From: Owenia fusiformis
Taxonomy: Eukaryota; Annelida; Polychaeta; Sabellida; Oweniidae
Assembly: GCA_903813345.2 (NCBI GenBank)
Contig: CAIIXF020000001.1
Coordinates: 20,729,915-20,793,914 of the forward strand
Length of the DNA stretch: 64,000 nt
Reading direction: 5' to 3'
Shown: one piece after another, positions 61,189 through 64,000 of the stretch
Layout of the letters: every line of letters begins with the position of its first letter
How positions within the stretch are numbered: position 1 is the stretch's first letter
Notes under the pieces: model-generated
What the model saw: only the letters and a program-made list of their open reading frames with translations
Told to the model about the DNA's origin: nothing
The model's database searches: none
Translations under genes and position numbers: made by a program

Positions 61189-61965
61189 GTAAGTCATTAT
61201 TATAAAATCTAACAGCAGACTTTTTAATTACAGCTTTATGATCAATGATTTAAAGTCATTGATTTTTTCTGCATTGTTTTCTCAGTTTTATTATTAATTA
61301 ATCAAGTTAAGCTCCTGTGGGGTTTTGGTAACCAATACTTTGTTAATTTTGTTCAAAATACTATGAATTATATGAGGATTTAATTCAAATGAAGATTTAA
61401 AGCGAACAATTCCTATTTCACAAATGCAATACCAGGTCTACTTACAGTGACTTTTAATCAGCGTTGCAGTCATCATAACCTCATAGTGACCTCGAAATAA
61501 AAATATTATCTCGTTGCTTGGAACATTAAAGAATTCCTCTGAGCCCCATGAACAAGACATAAAACAAGTTTTACAATATCTTAAATTGTCCATTACATGT
61601 TAATAATTTTTTCAATGTATACATGTAATAAAAAATTTAAATTTAAAAATGGCAAATATAAGGCCGATTAATCAGAAATTTTTCTTATATTTTTGGGTTT
61701 GATCTAAGCAGTTTACCAATTCATTTTTAATATGTTCATTTGTGAGGAAAATAATATGCAAATTGTATATTTTAGTACAGTAAATTATGTAAAATATATA
61801 ACAAAGTGTTTAACATAGACTTTGGTAAGCTGAGCTTGTAAAGATATGAATAATCACCATCTGGCCAATGTTGTTCACAGATGTAATAGCGCACAATAGT
61901 ACTTTGTATAAAGAAAGTACATTCATCGTTTTGAGATATGAACCACAGCACAATTGTATCACAAA
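61189..61965. other. Intron 8, no feature seen
   Basis: AT-rich intronic sequence before the 30-bp minisatellite. Confidence 0.45.
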
Positions 61966-62345
61966 ACACTAGGGATGTCAAAAGAAGCTTCATAATCACT
62001 AGGGGATGTCAAAAGAAGCTTTACAATCACTAGCGATGTCAAAAGATATATTATCATCACTAGGGATGTCAAAAGAAACTTTACGATCACTAACGATGTC
62101 AAAAGATGCATCACAATCACTAGCGATGTCAAAAGATACATCACAATCACTTGGGATGTCAAAAGAAGCTTTACGATCACTAATGATGTCAAAAGATGCA
62201 TCACAATCACTAGCGATGTCAAAAGATACATCACAATCACTTGGGATGTCAAAAGAAGCTTTACGATCACTAGCGATGTCAAAAGGTCAATCACAATCAC
62301 TAAGGATATCAAAAGGTACATTACACTAATCACTAGAGATGCCAA
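61966..62345. repeat. 30-bp minisatellite with 90-bp higher-order pattern
   Basis: About 12 units of AATCACTAGCGATGTCAAAA plus GATACATCAC with variants. The order of variants repeats about every 90 bp. Because 30 is a multiple of three, open frames persist on both strands (107 codons forward with MSKDASQSLA repeats, 128 codons reverse). These have no recognised domain and are taken as artefacts. Confidence 0.9.
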
Positions 62346-62867
62346 GAGAAATTTAAATGATCATGTTGGATTTAACACAAAAGAATCACATTGGACTTAT
62401 CACAAGGGATCACATAACAGCTACACATGCTTCATTCCTACATGGCTTGGCCTATTATCCTATTGTTCTCTGTTACCATGTTCTAGTGGTTCTGCTGTGG
62501 TTTCAGATAGGACAGTAGCATTCAAATCTATTGGAAGAAGCGTAAAGATGTCCTCAATTTTGCTGATGATGTCATGCATAATACATTCTCTTGTATCAGT
62601 TGCCATGGAGATGACATCATAATGTCTGGAGTACTTTATGCACTAAGAACAAATATATTAATGTCATAAGGATAGTAGTTATTATATGGATACAAGTAAG
62701 ACTGGACTAATAACCAGATTTATATTGATAACATTCGACCAAGAACCCAAATATACTCGATTGGCTGGGATTCAAAATGCTGAACTAAGAATTTGTTTGA
62801 CAGCATAAACCAAGGACCTATTGGTTAGAATATTAGGAGACTCGCATAACACTGACTTACATATTCA

Positions 62868-63091
62868 ATAGACCTTTCCAATAAATTCTGCCTCCCTTTT
62901 TTTAGATGAGGATAAGTTGGCTAGATTGATGATGTCATTGGTTGTTGCTAGCAGTCAGTCCAAGTAAAAATAGGATTTACTTATTTCTAATTTTTTTGAA
63001 AAGTACAACCTAAGACATCATCAATCTAGCCGATATAATTATAAGTTCTTTGATGTATTAAAAGGTGGCACAATTTACTGGAAAGGTCTAT
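62868..63091. mobile_element. Foldback element, 224 bp
   Basis: The outer ends ATAGACCTTTCCAATAAATT and AATTTACTGGAAAGGTCTAT are inverted repeats. A second, perfect 18-bp inverted pair (GGCTAGATTGATGATGTC at 62919-62936 and its complement at 63014-63031) lies inside. It is non-coding, and no clear target duplication was seen. Confidence 0.7.
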
Positions 63092-63582
63092 AAGCATGGA
63101 TAGTACTTGACATTACCATGGCTGTATGGCAGTTAGACAATGTGGAAATAGAACCTTACGTTAAATCTAATTGCTGCGGACTTTATGTATATACGAGATT
63201 GATTATATTAATAACTCTTTGATTAATATAATGTCATTTTTTATATGAATTAATCATTATTCTTGGACTTGAATAACCCCTTAAAGTTTTTTTTCACATT
63301 CCAATGTTGTGTCACTGTAATTTTCCAGACGTACATCAATGTAATGTTGTATTTATTAGATGAATAAAACATACAATGACTTAGAAATTGATTCCCTTTC
63401 CACTATGATGTTAATAAATTGGTGTTTTACTAACCTCCTCTGAGAATGTGTACCGTAATTTTGGCACTCTCTTAATCATTTACCCATTCACCATGAATAA
63501 TAATGATTTGTTATATCAACAAACAATGTGAAAGCCAGCTACCAAGTTTATTCTTAATATTTCTTGTTCATGAGTATGTATG

Positions 63583-63810
63583 TACGAGGGTTGTCCTAGA
63601 AGTTTTTGGTTGACTCTTACCGGTAATCATAATTATTAAGTTGTACAAGGGCCATCTGAGAAGTTTCTGGATGGCTCTTAATCATTATTAAATTGTACTA
63701 GATGTTTCTGGATTAATCTTCAGCATATAAGGGCTGTTCTAGAAAATCCTGGAAACTCATACTAATGAGAGTTGATCTAGAAGTTTTTAGAATCACTCTA
63801 AAAGTTTTTA
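63583..63810. repeat. Decayed repeat of GGGTTGTCCTAGAAGTTTTTGG type
   Basis: Four loose copies of a unit resembling GTTGTCCTAGAAGTTTTTGG and ACTCTTA occur at about 63588, 63648, 63727 and 63770. The first, TACGAGGGTTGTCCTAGAAG, resembles terminal sequences of mariner-type elements. The relationship is uncertain. Confidence 0.35.
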
Positions 63811-63925
63811 GGAGTATTTTTCACATTGATTTAGTATAAACTGGAGTTGGAGTATCATCTTAATATTGTGGCACATGGTATCTTGTGTGAGATAATTGTA
63901 ACTCAAATGAAATGAAGTTTTCCTT

Positions 63926-64000
63926 CAGGCACGTAGCCAGGGAGCAGTTGGATGGGTTTGAGCGAATCCCCCCCCCCCCAGCCAAAAATTCTTTCAAAAT
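63926..64000. mobile_element. MITE of the CCCGTAGCCAGG family, cut by the window end
   Basis: It starts CAGGCACGTAGCCAGGGAG and runs through GGGTTTGAGCGAATCCCCCC and CCAAAAATTCTTTCAAAAT, the same order as the copies at 1877 and 25358. The right end lies beyond the window. Confidence 0.75.

Noticed and set aside
61959-62345. Open frames of 128 (-) and 107 (+) codons
   Set aside because: Created by a 30-bp tandem repeat whose length is a multiple of three. Both strands are open and neither resembles a protein family.

Overview
The window is AT-rich animal nuclear DNA. It has long introns with GT-AG boundaries, many short inverted-repeat transposable elements, minisatellites and microsatellites, and no bacterial-style gene packing. 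The single gene I can assign is on the + strand: the 5' half of an agrin-like (AGRN) gene in its transmembrane form. The abundance of repeats ending in GTGACAT, GGAGGCC and CCCGTAGCCAGG, together with the gene structure, suggests a marine invertebrate, perhaps a non-vertebrate deuterostome such as an acorn worm or echinoderm. The taxon is inference only.

Layout: 1-24780 has no confident gene. It holds dispersed MITEs, a nested repeat island (7549-10721), a tRNA-derived element flanked by a 20-bp inverted repeat (11897-12009), one doubtful terminal exon (12124-12194) and a 36-40 bp minisatellite (15864-16085). The agrin-like gene starts with an exon encoding a short basic cytoplasmic tail and a type II membrane anchor (24781-24973). 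A 12-residue linker exon follows (30895-30930), and possibly an 8-residue microexon (33052-33075). Then come follistatin-domain exons FS1 (46437-46649), FS2 (49501-49737), FS3 (55045-55260), FS4 (57775-57990) and FS5, which is split over two exons (60426-60535 and 61086-61188). Every junction is phase 1 except the one inside FS5 (phase 0), so the exons splice into one open frame. The last exon ends at a good splice donor, so the gene continues past the window with further follistatin domains and, by family knowledge, the laminin-G/EGF part.

The introns hold the unusual material. Fourteen exact-length 49-bp copies of the FS3 splice acceptor plus exon start are stacked directly upstream of FS3. 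A roughly 5.6-kb tandem element in the large intron is loaded with AGGTCA direct repeats. Two large foldback elements, a recurrent MITE family with 6-bp target duplications, an (ATCC)n tract of about 850 bp, and an unannotated basic open frame between FS4 and FS5 (59021-59235) that could be an alternative exon are also present.

Taken together, the encoded product would be a neuron-type, membrane-anchored agrin: N-terminus inside the cell, one membrane span, a short proline-containing linker, then an array of ten-cysteine follistatin/Kazal-like modules outside the cell.
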